Shown: piece after piece, positions 37,465-50,186 of the stretch
How the letters are laid out: each line of letters starts with the position of its first letter
Numbering within the stretch: position 1 is the stretch's first letter
Assembly: GCA_024123915.1 (NCBI GenBank)
Contig: CP099650.1
Span: forward strand, 5,890,001-5,954,000
Direction of reading: 5' to 3'
Length of the DNA stretch: 64,000 nucleotides
Origin: Oxalobacteraceae bacterium OTU3CAMAD1
GTDB taxonomy: Bacteria > Pseudomonadota > Gammaproteobacteria > Burkholderiales > Burkholderiaceae_D
The notes under the pieces: model-generated
What the model was told of the DNA's origin: nothing
The model's input: the letters and a program-made list of their open reading frames with translations, nothing else
The model's database searches: none
Made by a program: the position numbers and the translations under genes

Positions 37465-39909
37465 TCACATGCGCAGTGCACGCACCGGCACCATGCGCAT
37501 CGCGAGCCAGGTATGGCGCGCGATCGCGATCAGCGCGATTGCCCACGTCAGCGAAAGCGCCAGCAGTAACGTCCAGTAGCCGATCGGCGCTTGCACCACG
37601 TACGTCGACAGATAACGCCTGATTCCCAGCGCCGCCAGCGGCAGGCCGATCATCGAGGCGATCAGGATGAGCATCCCTATCTCCCGCACCACCAGCATGG
37701 CGATGGCGGACCTCCCGGCCCCGTGCAGTTTGCGCAACACGATTTCCCTGGCGCGGCGCTGTACCGTGTTGGCCGACAGGACATAGGTCCCAAAAGCCGC
37801 GATCAACAATGTGATGCATGTGGCGATCGCCAGCAGCTTGGCCAGGCGGGCATCGTCGGCGTAGTTGACCGCGAGGATGTCCCGGGCGCGATATGTCTTC
37901 ATGATCGCGTCCGGGAAGTACCTGGGCCATAGCTCCCGCACCATGCTCTCCACCTGCGCCGGCGAGCCGCTTGTCCGCACGCTGAGCGTGGTGCTGGCTG
38001 TCCAGAGCTCATAGGCAGTGGCGCGGGGAGCTTCGCGCAGCGAGTGAAAATGCAGATCCGGGGCGATGCCGACCACGCGCTTGCGGACAATCTTGTTCTC
38101 GTAATCGGTGAACAAAACGATGTTTCCGACCGCGGCCTCCGGCGACGCGAAGCCCAGATCCCGCGTGGCGACAGCATTGAGCACCACCGGCACCGGATCG
38201 TCTTCCTGGTCCAACGCGGCCTGGAACAAACGACCGGCGAGCGGCCGTATGCCGTAAAGCTCGAAGAAATTTGCGCTGACGCCCTTCATCTCCATACCCG
38301 CACCGGAGCCCCCCTCGCGTCGTAGTTCGCGCGTCCACGCGTTGTCGAGCCGTCCAACAGGATCTTCCGATAACGCCACGCCCTCCACGCCACGTTGTGT
38401 CTTCAGCGCCGTGATGAAGGCGCGTGCAGGGTCGCTGTAGCGCACCGGCGCCGGCAAATCGACAATCAGAAACGGAGCGGGATCAAACCCCGGCGACGAC
38501 CGCATGGCAAACTCGGTCTGCCACGCGATCGCGGCGGTGATGCCCGCGAAGCCCATCGCGGTGGCTATTTGCACCACCGTCAATATCCGCCGGAAACGCA
38601 TGCCGCCGACGGACTCGTTACCGGGCCGGCCGGCCAGTACTTGCGTCGGCAACACGCGCACCGCGATCCAGGCCGGATACATCGCCGTCAACACGCCAAG
38701 CGCGACGCCCAGTGCCGTCGCCGCCACGATGTTGGCCAGGGAGAGCATGTTGGACAAGTCACGGTTGACCAGTTCCGAGAAAATCGGCAGTGCCAACCAG
38801 GCCAGCAGCAAGCCGACCGTCGTCGCCACCAGCGATACCGCAAGCGACTCCATGAGAAAGTGCAGCACGATCCTGCCGACGCCGGCACCGAGCACCTTAC
38901 GCATGGCGACCTCGCGCTGGCGGCGCAAAACGCGCACCGTCGCCAGGTTGACATAATTTATGGCCGCCAGCACCAGGATCAATACCGCAATCGCCGTCAG
39001 ACCGGCGATAACGGCCGGGTCGCCGCGTTTTCCCGCCACGAAGACACGACTGCCTTCGACATCCTTGTCGAAATAGGCGCGCCGCAGCGGCGACAGGCCG
39101 AGATCCATCACCTTGCGCTTGCCCAGCCGTTCCAGCGTTTCCGGCGGATGGTTCTGGATACTGGGCGTACGGTCGACCACTTGCTGAAACGCGTCCGTGA
39201 TTGCCGCCAGCGAAACGCCGGGCTTCACGCGGATCAGCAACTTGCCCATCCAGCCCAATTCCCCGGTCAGTATTTCGTTGCGAACGGTTTTGTCCACCAG
39301 CGCGGAATTAACGCCCAATAGCGAGTCGAACGGAATCGTGGTATTGGCCGGTGGCGTGGCGACCACTGCGCCGACGCGGACCACTTGGCGTTCGGCCTGC
39401 ATGGTGCGGCCTATCGCATTCGCCGTGCCGAACAGCCGCACCGCCGAGGCTTCGGTGAGAACGATGCTGTCCGGCTGATCCAGCGCAACGCGCAGGTTCC
39501 CCTGCAGCGCCGTCAATCCCAGCATGTCGGCGAAGCCGGGCAGCACATAGAGCCCCTGCAGTTGCAGCTTGCGATTGTCGATGCTGATCACAAGGGGAGC
39601 CGTTTGCGGGCGCGATGGGAAGAAGCTGGTGGCGTCGACCACGCCGGGCGTGGCCATGGCCACCGACCGCAAGAACATCGGTGCAACGTCGTACAGCGGG
39701 GATTTGGGATCGACGTGGTAGCGCTGCGTGACGACGTAGACGTTGTCGACGTCCGGCACATGCGAGTCGTAGTCCAGCGAGTACTTCACAAAGCCGAACA
39801 GCAGCAGGGAGGCTGCCAAACCTATGCTCAGGCCCAGTATCACCGACAGCGAATATGCCGGTTCCTGAATCAGGGTGCGCCAACCGATGCGCAAGTCGCG
39901 TAGCTTCAT
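37465..39909 (-). CDS. MacB/FtsX-type ABC transporter permease
   Basis: An 814-residue inner-membrane permease with the two-half layout of this family. The N-terminal helix (about 18-40) is followed by a large periplasmic MacB_PCD domain, then three helices (about 295-415; VNLATVRVLRRQREVAMRKVLGAG), a second periplasmic domain, and three C-terminal helices (about 680-800; TVQRRAREIVLRKLHGAG). MacB-like systems move peptides or act in envelope tasks by mechanotransmission. No ATP-binding subunit is encoded next to it, which is unusual. It is convergent with the LytTR/44-codon unit. Confidence 0.9.
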   Translation of the reverse strand: MKLRDLRIGWRTLIQEPAYSLSVILGLSIGLAASLLLFGFVKYSLDYDSHVPDVDNVYVVTQRYHVDPKSPLYDVAPMFLRSVAMATPGVVDATSFFPSRPQTAPLVISIDNRKLQLQGLYVLPGFADMLGLTALQGNLRVALDQPDSIVLTEASAVRLFGTANAIGRTMQAERQVVRVGAVVATPPANTTIPFDSLLGVNSALVDKTVRNEILTGELGWMGKLLIRVKPGVSLAAITDAFQQVVDRTPSIQNHPPETLERLGKRKVMDLGLSPLRRAYFDKDVEGSRVFVAGKRGDPAVIAGLTAIAVLILVLAAINYVNLATVRVLRRQREVAMRKVLGAGVGRIVLHFLMESLAVSLVATTVGLLLAWLALPIFSELVNRDLSNMLSLANIVAATALGVALGVLTAMYPAWIAVRVLPTQVLAGRPGNESVGGMRFRRILTVVQIATAMGFAGITAAIAWQTEFAMRSSPGFDPAPFLIVDLPAPVRYSDPARAFITALKTQRGVEGVALSEDPVGRLDNAWTRELRREGGSGAGMEMKGVSANFFELYGIRPLAGRLFQAALDQEDDPVPVVLNAVATRDLGFASPEAAVGNIVLFTDYENKIVRKRVVGIAPDLHFHSLREAPRATAYELWTASTTLSVRTSGSPAQVESMVRELWPRYFPDAIMKTYRARDILAVNYADDARLAKLLAIATCITLLIAAFGTYVLSANTVQRRAREIVLRKLHGAGRSAIAMLVVREIGMLILIASMIGLPLAALGIRRYLSTYVVQAPIGYWTLLLALSLTWAIALIAIARHTWLAMRMVPVRALRM

Positions 39910-40014
39910 TGGGTAAGTCCGTGGATGGAAGATAAAGGGTCATTGCAACTACCATGCCACGGCTTTTTACACCCTGTTTTACCCTGCCGCGCGCGGAATC
40001 GGCGGCATTTGTCC

Positions 40015-40045
40015 GGAAGTGAACGTCGGCGCTGTTCACTTCCGA
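40015..40045. terminator. inverted repeat after the first tricorn-like gene
   Basis: CGGAAGTGAAC and GTTCACTTCCG form a perfect 11-bp stem with a 9-nt loop, 6 bp after the stop at 40051 in the direction of transcription. No T-run follows, so the terminator role is tentative. Confidence 0.45.
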
Positions 40046-40050
40046 ACACT

Positions 40051-43368
<3,318 letters not shown>

Positions 43369-43378
43369 CAAGGTCTCC

Positions 43379-46300
43379 TTATTTCAACGCGGGGATCACC
43401 TGCGGTTGATATGGTTTGATAGGGCTGTCCTTCAACTTTTTATCCAGCAGTTCCAACGCCACTTCCAGCTGCCTGTCCTGCCCCATGAAGGTGGCGTGCG
43501 GCAGGTTGTCCACTTCCACGTCGGGCGTCACGCCCACGCCTTCGATCAGCCAATGGCCGTCGGCGGTATTGAACTGGCCGTTCTCGGCCACGCGCGCCAT
43601 GCCGTTGTCACTCAAGCGGTTGCTGTCGCTCAGCCAGACGCCGGCGCCGGCGGTGCGCTTGCCGACCAGCGTCGCCAGTCCAAGCGCCTTGACGCCCGCC
43701 GCGAAGGTCTCGCCGTCCGAATAAGTCAGTTCATCGACCAGCACCACCAGATGCCCACGGAAGGTGTTCTGCATGTTGGGCGCCGGCTGCGCCCCCGGCG
43801 CCGCCCAGAAGGCCCAGGCCTTGCGCAGCAGCTTTTCGATGATCCAGCTGTCGATATTGCCGCCGTTGTTGCGGCGCACGTCAATGATCAAGCCTTCGCG
43901 GTTGACGTTGGCGTAGAAGTCGCGCGCGAACGAGGCGATGTCCCGCGGTCCCATGGCGCGCAGGTGCAGATAACCGATGCGTCCTTTCGACGCCGTCTCC
44001 ACCTGGCGCGCGCGGCTCTGCTCCCAATCGCTGTAGCGCAAGCCGGCCTGCTTGGTCATATTCACCGGCATCACGATCACCGGACCGGCGCCGCCGGCCT
44101 TGCGTTTGATCTGCAGCAGCACCTGCCGGTCGGCCTGGTTCAGCAGCAGGTCGGCGATGTCGCGCGCCTCCAGCACCGATTTGCCGTTGACGGCGGTGAT
44201 GATGTCGCCCTCCTTCACGTTGACGTCGGCCTGCGCCAGCGGTCCGCGCTCGGACGGCAGTTCCGGCTCGCTGCGGTAGATGTGGTCGACGCGGTAGCCT
44301 TCGGCGGTGCGCGCCAGCAGCGCGCCCAGGCCGGACGGCACGCCCTCCGGAGAGGAGCGGCGGATATCGCCTGGCGCGATCTGCGAATGCAGCGAACCGA
44401 CTTCGCTGATCATCATGCCCAGGATGTCGTTAAGCTCCGCGCGGTCGGTCACGCGCTCGACCAGCGGCGTATATTTGTCGCGCACGGCCGTCCAGTTCAC
44501 GCCGCGCATCTTGGCGTCGTACAGGAAGTCGCGGTGCATGCGCCAGGCATCGTTGAACATCTGCTTCCACTCCAGGCGCGGATTGGAGGTGAAGCTCCAG
44601 TCGTCGACCTTGACCTTGGCCTTGGAGGTGTCGGTCGGCGCCTTGGCGGCCGCTTCGACGATGATCATGTCGCCCGGGCCTCCGCTGAAGGTGCGGTAGT
44701 AGATGTGCTTTTTGTCCGCGGCCAGGTCGAATTCGCGCACGCCGGCGGCGAAGGTTTCCGGTTGCGGGCCGTTGGAGGCGATCGCCAGCGTTTTCAGGTT
44801 CGCCTTGCCGTCGCCGGACTCCACGTCCAGGAAGTACAGGCGCTTGTCGTCCATGTTCAGGCCACGGTAGTTACCTGGCGCTAGCGGCACTTCGTACAAA
44901 CGGTCCTGCAGGCCGACAAAGACGATATCCGGCAGCGACTTGTCCGATTTTTTGACCGGCGGCGCGGTCTTGGCGACGGCTTTTTCGACCGCTTTCTCAG
45001 CCGCCTTCTCGGCGGCCTGCTCCACCGCCTTGTCGGCGGTGCCCTCGGCCACCTTCTCGCCCGGCTTGCCCAGTTCATCGTCCGGTTTGAACGGGAAGCG
45101 GTTGCCCGGCTGGAGCGCCAGCGCGTAGACGCCGGTGCGCTTGTCGAACACCGGTCCCATATTGCGGTCGCCCCACGGCGAACCGTTCGCCAGCTGGAAG
45201 TTGCGGGCCGAGAGGAAGTACAGCCATTTTCCGTCCGGCGAAAACACCGGCGAGCGCGAGGTGTAACGGTCGCTGGTGACGAAGGCCAGCTGCTTCGACG
45301 CCAGGTTGTACAAGCCGATTTGCTCGCGCTGCTCGGTGGTCGCGGAGCGCACCAGGGCCAGGTTCTTGCTGTCGCCCGACCACAGGATTTCGTCGTGCTT
45401 GTCAACGCCGGCCTTGCCCGCGTCGTCGATGACGATATTCGATTTGGTGGCCAGGTCCAGCAGCCAGAAACGGCCCTTCTTGTCCGTGTGGCCAAGCCAG
45501 CGGCCGTCCGGCGATGGATACAGCTGCCAGCGGTGGCTGATGCCGTCTCGCGTCAGTTGCTCGCCCGGGCCGGAACCGTCGGCGGCGAACTTCCAGATTT
45601 CGTTTTCGCCGCTGGTGTCGACAATCGCGTAGACCCACTTGTCGTCGGGGCTGAACACCGCCTCGCGCGCCCGAGCGCCTTCCGGCACCGCGATCTCGAC
45701 GCGGCGCTGCGCACCGGTGCCGGCAAGGCTGACGCGCCCGCGCGCCGTCAGCACCAGCCGCTCGGACTTGGCCGACAGCTGCACATTGGTCAATTGATCC
45801 AGCGGTGAGCGGATCTGGCGCGCGCGCTGCTGATCGAAGTCCGACACCAGCCCTATCGACAGCTGGCGGTCTGCCGACGCGGCCAGATCGAACACGCGCA
45901 GGTCGGCGCCCAGTTGATAGACGACGCGGCCGTCGCCGAGCGCCGCGTTGCGCACATCCCAGTCGGTGTGTTTGGTGAGCTGGCGCGGGTCGCTGCCGTC
46001 GGGCGCCATCGACCACAGATTGTCGGAACCGCCACGGTCGCTGATGAAAACCACGCGTCCCTGCCACCACATCGGACGCTTGTTGTTGCCGCCATCGCCG
46101 GCCAGCAGCGGCCTGGCTTCGGCCCCCGCGCCAGCGTTCAAATCGTAGCGCCACAGCTGCGCGTGGGCGCCGCCGCGATAGTTCTTGACGTTGTCGTTGG
46201 TCAGGGACAGGCCGTAGCGCGTGAAGTACAGCGTCTTGCCGGCGTCGTCGAGCACCGCGTCGTTGGCGTCGGCGACGGCGAACACGCGGCGCTGCAAGGT

Positions 46301-46762
46301 CGATGGCTGCACGGCGGCGGCGATGCGGTGCGCCGACGGTCCCTTCGAATCCTGGGTGCTGACCAGCACCTCGCCCTGCGCCGTCCAGCCCAGCACCGTC
46401 ACGGCGCCGTTCTCGAACGTCAGCCGCTTCGGCAAACCGCCGGCGACCGGCATCACGTAGGCTTCCTGCGCGCCCTCGTACGAGGCGGAGAAGGCGATCC
46501 ATTTGCCGTCGTACGAGATGGCGGCATTGGTCTCGGCGGCGGGGTGCGTGGTCAGGCGCTGGGCCTGGCCGCCCTGGGCGCCGGTGCGCCACAAATCGCC
46601 TTCGGCGGTGAAGACGACGGCGTCGCCACGGATGGCGGGGAAACGGTAGTAGGATTCTGCGGCGGAGGCCGCCTGGCCGGCCAACAGGCCGGCTGACATC
46701 AGGATCAAAGCGAGAGGGTGAAAGCGTGGGCGTACACGGAAGCGGCGGCGGAGCGGTGACAT
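43379..46762 (-). CDS. tricorn-like S41 family peptidase (copy 2)
   Basis: A 1127-residue paralogue of the next gene with the same layout: signal sequence (about 1-35), propeller repeats (FSPDDKWVYAIVD, FSPDGKWLYFLSA), an Ala/Lys/Glu-rich low-complexity linker near 575-610, PDZ-like part (GPLAQADVNVKEGDIITAVNGKSV) and the S41 core. The probable nucleophile is the Ser in LTYSDGETFAAG (about 1014), with His in GSLHSQIAPGD and acid in GVTPDVEVDNLP. The ATG at 46762 is preferred to a TTG five codons upstream. The stop is 10 bp before the start of copy 1, so both are probably co-transcribed. Confidence 0.92.
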   Translation of the reverse strand: MSPLRRRFRVRPRFHPLALILMSAGLLAGQAASAAESYYRFPAIRGDAVVFTAEGDLWRTGAQGGQAQRLTTHPAAETNAAISYDGKWIAFSASYEGAQEAYVMPVAGGLPKRLTFENGAVTVLGWTAQGEVLVSTQDSKGPSAHRIAAAVQPSTLQRRVFAVADANDAVLDDAGKTLYFTRYGLSLTNDNVKNYRGGAHAQLWRYDLNAGAGAEARPLLAGDGGNNKRPMWWQGRVVFISDRGGSDNLWSMAPDGSDPRQLTKHTDWDVRNAALGDGRVVYQLGADLRVFDLAASADRQLSIGLVSDFDQQRARQIRSPLDQLTNVQLSAKSERLVLTARGRVSLAGTGAQRRVEIAVPEGARAREAVFSPDDKWVYAIVDTSGENEIWKFAADGSGPGEQLTRDGISHRWQLYPSPDGRWLGHTDKKGRFWLLDLATKSNIVIDDAGKAGVDKHDEILWSGDSKNLALVRSATTEQREQIGLYNLASKQLAFVTSDRYTSRSPVFSPDGKWLYFLSARNFQLANGSPWGDRNMGPVFDKRTGVYALALQPGNRFPFKPDDELGKPGEKVAEGTADKAVEQAAEKAAEKAVEKAVAKTAPPVKKSDKSLPDIVFVGLQDRLYEVPLAPGNYRGLNMDDKRLYFLDVESGDGKANLKTLAIASNGPQPETFAAGVREFDLAADKKHIYYRTFSGGPGDMIIVEAAAKAPTDTSKAKVKVDDWSFTSNPRLEWKQMFNDAWRMHRDFLYDAKMRGVNWTAVRDKYTPLVERVTDRAELNDILGMMISEVGSLHSQIAPGDIRRSSPEGVPSGLGALLARTAEGYRVDHIYRSEPELPSERGPLAQADVNVKEGDIITAVNGKSVLEARDIADLLLNQADRQVLLQIKRKAGGAGPVIVMPVNMTKQAGLRYSDWEQSRARQVETASKGRIGYLHLRAMGPRDIASFARDFYANVNREGLIIDVRRNNGGNIDSWIIEKLLRKAWAFWAAPGAQPAPNMQNTFRGHLVVLVDELTYSDGETFAAGVKALGLATLVGKRTAGAGVWLSDSNRLSDNGMARVAENGQFNTADGHWLIEGVGVTPDVEVDNLPHATFMGQDRQLEVALELLDKKLKDSPIKPYQPQVIPALK

Positions 46763-46855
46763 GGACAGGCTTTGCAAGTTGTCGATAGGAACGACGATTC
46801 TGTCATACCTTGACCGCTTGACGCAAAGAAAAACTGCCCCGCCGCCGCCGCACTG

Positions 46856-49348
46856 TTACTCCGTTTTCAAGCTGACATTGTCCAGCATGAAAGAGCTGTC
46901 CTGATTGCCATCCGAGCTCGACGCGAAGCGCAACCGCACGGTCTGGCCACGAAACGCGCTCAGGTCGAAACTGTGCGTGACGAAGCCGGGCGCGGCGTCC
47001 AGATTGCTGAACGCCTTGACCAGCGCCAGCGGCTGGTTGAACAGGCCGCGCACCTCGACCCGGAAGTGGTCCTGCGCTTTGGCCGCGTTGCTGGTGGTGC
47101 TCACGCTCAGCGCGAACGACAGCTTGGCGGTTGCCGTATTCGCCGGGATCGTCAGCGCCTGGTAAATCGCCGCGCCCGACGATGATTCAAAGGTGCCGAA
47201 CCACGCCATGTACTTGCCCGCATGGGCCGGATACTGGTTCCAGCTGTTGATCTTGTTCAGATGGCCAGCCCAGTCCAGTTCGCCGTCTTCGAAGCCGCCG
47301 TTGGCGATGCGCTCGTACAAGGTGCCGGGCGGATTGATGGTCAGGACCGCCGTCTGGCTGGTGGCCGTGGTCGGCAGGTTGGCGCTGTCGGTCACGCGCA
47401 CGGTAATTTTGGCGCCGGCGTCGGCCGCCGTCGCGATGAAGCTGTAGCCAGGCCCCGTGACGTTGCGCACCCGCGCGCCGTTCTTGTACCAGGCGTAGAA
47501 GTACGGCGCCGTGCCGGCCTCCGCGTAGGCCGTGAAGTTGGCCGGCCGGCCCACCGTCACGCCGGTGCTGACCGGTTGGGTCAGCAAGGCCACCGGCGAC
47601 TTGTAGCCAAGCTCGTCGATGTCGTAGCCGACGTTGATGGCGGCGTAGGCGCGCTGCACGGCGACCGCCTCGGCGCTGTGGTCGCCGTACAGCTGGCGCG
47701 CCACGTCAAGCACATGCTGGCGCGCGGCCGCGTAATTGGTGGCGGCGGCGAATTTGGTGGTGTTGGCGGTGAACCAGATGCGGTAGGCCTTGTCGTTGCC
47801 GATGCCGGTCATGGCCCTGGGTGTGCGCTTGAGGTAGGCGCTGTGGCCGTCCGCGCCGGCCTTGACATCCGAGCCCTGCGACAGGAAGTAGAACATGCGG
47901 TTATTGGCGCCGCTGCTGTAGTGCGGATCGAGCTTGCCGATGTCGAAACTCCAGGCGTCGCGGCTCTTGCCGTCCCTGGACGGCTTTTGCAGATAGCGCA
48001 GCGGCTGGCCCTGGAACCAGGCCTCCTTGGCCATCATCCAATCGTTGCCCGCCGGGACAGTCTTGCCGACGCCGCCGTTGCGCGCGTAGGCCTCGGCCAT
48101 TTCGCCGTTGATGTCCGCGCCCGATTCGTTGAGGCCGCCCGCCTCGCCGTACATCGGCAGCTTGGAGGTGCGGGCCGTGACGCCGTGGCCCATTTCGTGG
48201 CCGAGCACATCGACCACGCCCAGGTTTTTGTAGTCGACGCCGTTGCTGTCGCCGACGCGGATGCAGCGGCAGCCGTCGTCGTAATAGGCGTTGGTGTGGG
48301 CTTGGCCATAGTGCACGGTGGCATAGGTGGCGGTATTGTTGCCATCGAGGCTGTGCCAGTTCATCACGTTTTTCATCGTGTCGTACGTGCTCATCAGCCC
48401 GAACATGGCGTTGACGGCGGCGGTCTGGCCGTTGGCGCCGGTGGTGCTGGCGCCGCCGACGTATTGCAGGCCGTCGCCCCACTGGTTGTCGGCGTCGGTG
48501 TAGAGCGGTCCGGTCGTAATGTAGTCGTTGTCGGCGTTGGTGATCGCCAGCCCGCCGAACTTGCCGCCGACGCCACGGCTGGTGTCCTTCATCTGGTACA
48601 GGGCGCCGCTCTTTGTCGTGTTGAGCTTGACGATGCCGTTGTACTGGCTGTGGCCGGTGCCGGCGACGTCGGTGCGGGCGTTGTGGCGATCGATCAGATG
48701 GCCGTCCTCGGCACTGATGATGTGGTCCCAGAACTGCATATCGTTGCGGATCAGCATGCGCGTCCTGACGACATAGGCCAGGCGGTAATCGGCGACCACG
48801 TCATCGACGTCGAGCGCGTTCAGTTGCGCCAGCTGCTTGCCCTCGCCGGTGCGGGTACGGGTTCTTGCCATCAATGGATAGACGACCAGCTCGGCGGTGG
48901 TGTCCTCCAGCGGCCGGGCGCCGCGCTCGATACCGGCAAGCACCAGATTGATCGCGTCCTGCGCGCTCAACGGCGGACGCTCCGGCAGCGCATCGGCGCC
49001 CTCTTCGGCGGCTGCCGCCAACGCGGTGCGCCGGTCGCTCAGCGTTTCACCGATGACGGCGCCGTCGTCGGCCACCGTCACCACGGATTCCGATTGCCAG
49101 ATGCGCACGCCGCGATAGGTATGGTGCAGGCGGGCGACGCGCGTGCCGGCCACGCCGGGGTGGATGTTGTCGAGCGCCAGCGCAAACGGCGCCGGCTGGC
49201 CATGGGCGGCCGTCAGTTGCTCGATCAGCGACGGCGCCGCGTCGCGGGCGGCGGCCATCAGCGGGCCGGCCATGGCGGTATCGGCAGCCGGGGCGGCGGT
49301 GGCGGCGCCCAGCGACAGCGCGGCGGAAAGCAAGGTCAGGTATCGCAT
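46856..49348 (-). CDS. thermolysin-like M4 family metalloprotease, secreted
   Basis: An 830-residue zinc protease. Signal peptide about 1-22, then an FTP/PepSY-type propeptide (about 45-210), and a catalytic domain with HEMGH at residues 384-388 and the third zinc ligand in GGLNESGADI. The C-terminal side has an Ig/PKD-like domain (about 585-685, PYFYAWYKNGA) and a final beta-sandwich (about 690-830, NGGFEDGELDWAG to DNVSLKTE) likely for substrate binding. The ATG at 49348 is chosen for its signal peptide and the AGGGGG 8 nt upstream. It begins 1 bp after the PEP-CTERM gene stop, suggesting one transcript. Confidence 0.92.
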   Translation of the reverse strand: MRYLTLLSAALSLGAATAAPAADTAMAGPLMAAARDAAPSLIEQLTAAHGQPAPFALALDNIHPGVAGTRVARLHHTYRGVRIWQSESVVTVADDGAVIGETLSDRRTALAAAAEEGADALPERPPLSAQDAINLVLAGIERGARPLEDTTAELVVYPLMARTRTRTGEGKQLAQLNALDVDDVVADYRLAYVVRTRMLIRNDMQFWDHIISAEDGHLIDRHNARTDVAGTGHSQYNGIVKLNTTKSGALYQMKDTSRGVGGKFGGLAITNADNDYITTGPLYTDADNQWGDGLQYVGGASTTGANGQTAAVNAMFGLMSTYDTMKNVMNWHSLDGNNTATYATVHYGQAHTNAYYDDGCRCIRVGDSNGVDYKNLGVVDVLGHEMGHGVTARTSKLPMYGEAGGLNESGADINGEMAEAYARNGGVGKTVPAGNDWMMAKEAWFQGQPLRYLQKPSRDGKSRDAWSFDIGKLDPHYSSGANNRMFYFLSQGSDVKAGADGHSAYLKRTPRAMTGIGNDKAYRIWFTANTTKFAAATNYAAARQHVLDVARQLYGDHSAEAVAVQRAYAAINVGYDIDELGYKSPVALLTQPVSTGVTVGRPANFTAYAEAGTAPYFYAWYKNGARVRNVTGPGYSFIATAADAGAKITVRVTDSANLPTTATSQTAVLTINPPGTLYERIANGGFEDGELDWAGHLNKINSWNQYPAHAGKYMAWFGTFESSSGAAIYQALTIPANTATAKLSFALSVSTTSNAAKAQDHFRVEVRGLFNQPLALVKAFSNLDAAPGFVTHSFDLSAFRGQTVRLRFASSSDGNQDSSFMLDNVSLKTE

Positions 49349-49349
49349 G

Positions 49350-50009
49350 TCATGCCCCCTTGCCGGCATCGCGGCGGCGGCGCACCAGCGCCAGCATGGC
49401 CAGCCCGGCGCCGAACATCGCATAGGTCTCCGGTTCGGGCACTGCCGCAACTGCGACCTCGGCCACGCCGACCTTGGCCGCGCCAACGCTAAAGAACGCC
49501 GCGTTGTAGTTGGCATAGCCGTTTTCCAGCTCGCCGACGACGAAACGCGCGCGGATGCCGGTGAAGGTGATCGCGGTGTCGGCCGGAAGGTAAGGTCCGC
49601 CGAACAAGGCGCCGAGGTGGGCCGTGCCGCCGCTCTGGTTGAAGCCGTGCAGCGTCGCAAGCGATGCGCCGGCCACGCCCGACAACGACATCTGCAGGCC
49701 TCCGACCGAGAAGTTGCTGGTGTTGAGCGGATCGCTGGCGTCCTGGTAGAGGCCGAGGTTGAACAGCTGGTAGCCGTTGGCGCTGGCCATGCTCACCGCC
49801 TGGCCGGGCAGGAAGGAATAGTCGAGTTCCACGGTGTCGCCCTGGTGGATCGTCAGCGGCGCGAATTCGTCGCTGGAATAACGCAGTTGCGTGGGGGTGG
49901 CGGTGTCGGCCAGGCCGAGATCGAAGGTGTGTTGGATGAAGACGGTGCCGGCCAAAGCGGGCAGACACAAAAAACCGGCAGCGAGTGCCGGCAGGAGAAA
50001 CTTGAACAT
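49350..50009 (-). CDS. PEP-CTERM sorting domain protein
   Basis: A 219-residue exported protein. Signal peptide about 1-20; C-terminal sorting signal VPEPETYAMFGAGLAMLALVRRRR-type (VPEP motif, one membrane segment, Arg cluster) near residues 190-215, which is cut by exosortase in known systems. The central part is beta-rich and unrecognised. No exosortase gene is in this window. It is directly upstream of the M4 protease gene with a 1-bp gap; whether the protease acts on it is unknown. Confidence 0.88.
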   Translation of the reverse strand: MFKFLLPALAAGFLCLPALAGTVFIQHTFDLGLADTATPTQLRYSSDEFAPLTIHQGDTVELDYSFLPGQAVSMASANGYQLFNLGLYQDASDPLNTSNFSVGGLQMSLSGVAGASLATLHGFNQSGGTAHLGALFGGPYLPADTAITFTGIRARFVVGELENGYANYNAAFFSVGAAKVGVAEVAVAAVPEPETYAMFGAGLAMLALVRRRRDAGKGA

Positions 50010-50129
50010 GACGATCCCTGGTTTTGATGTTTTATTGATAATATGAAGTATTTAAAGTATCAGTTAAAAGCGGGAAAGTGTCAAATTGTATTTTCATTTT
50101 TATATCAATCGAGTGATTGGCAGCGGACG

Positions 50130-50166
50130 AAAAAAAACCCGCCGGCGCGGAGCGGGCGGGTTTTTC
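50130..50166. terminator. bidirectional intrinsic terminator after clpA
   Basis: CCCGCC and GGGCGGG pair across a short GC-rich loop, flanked by eight A on the left and five T on the right. On the minus strand the hairpin is followed by a T-run and ends clpA. It lies 21 bp past the clpA stop. Confidence 0.85.
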
Positions 50167-50186
50167 TATGCTGCGGTCTGGCGGAC

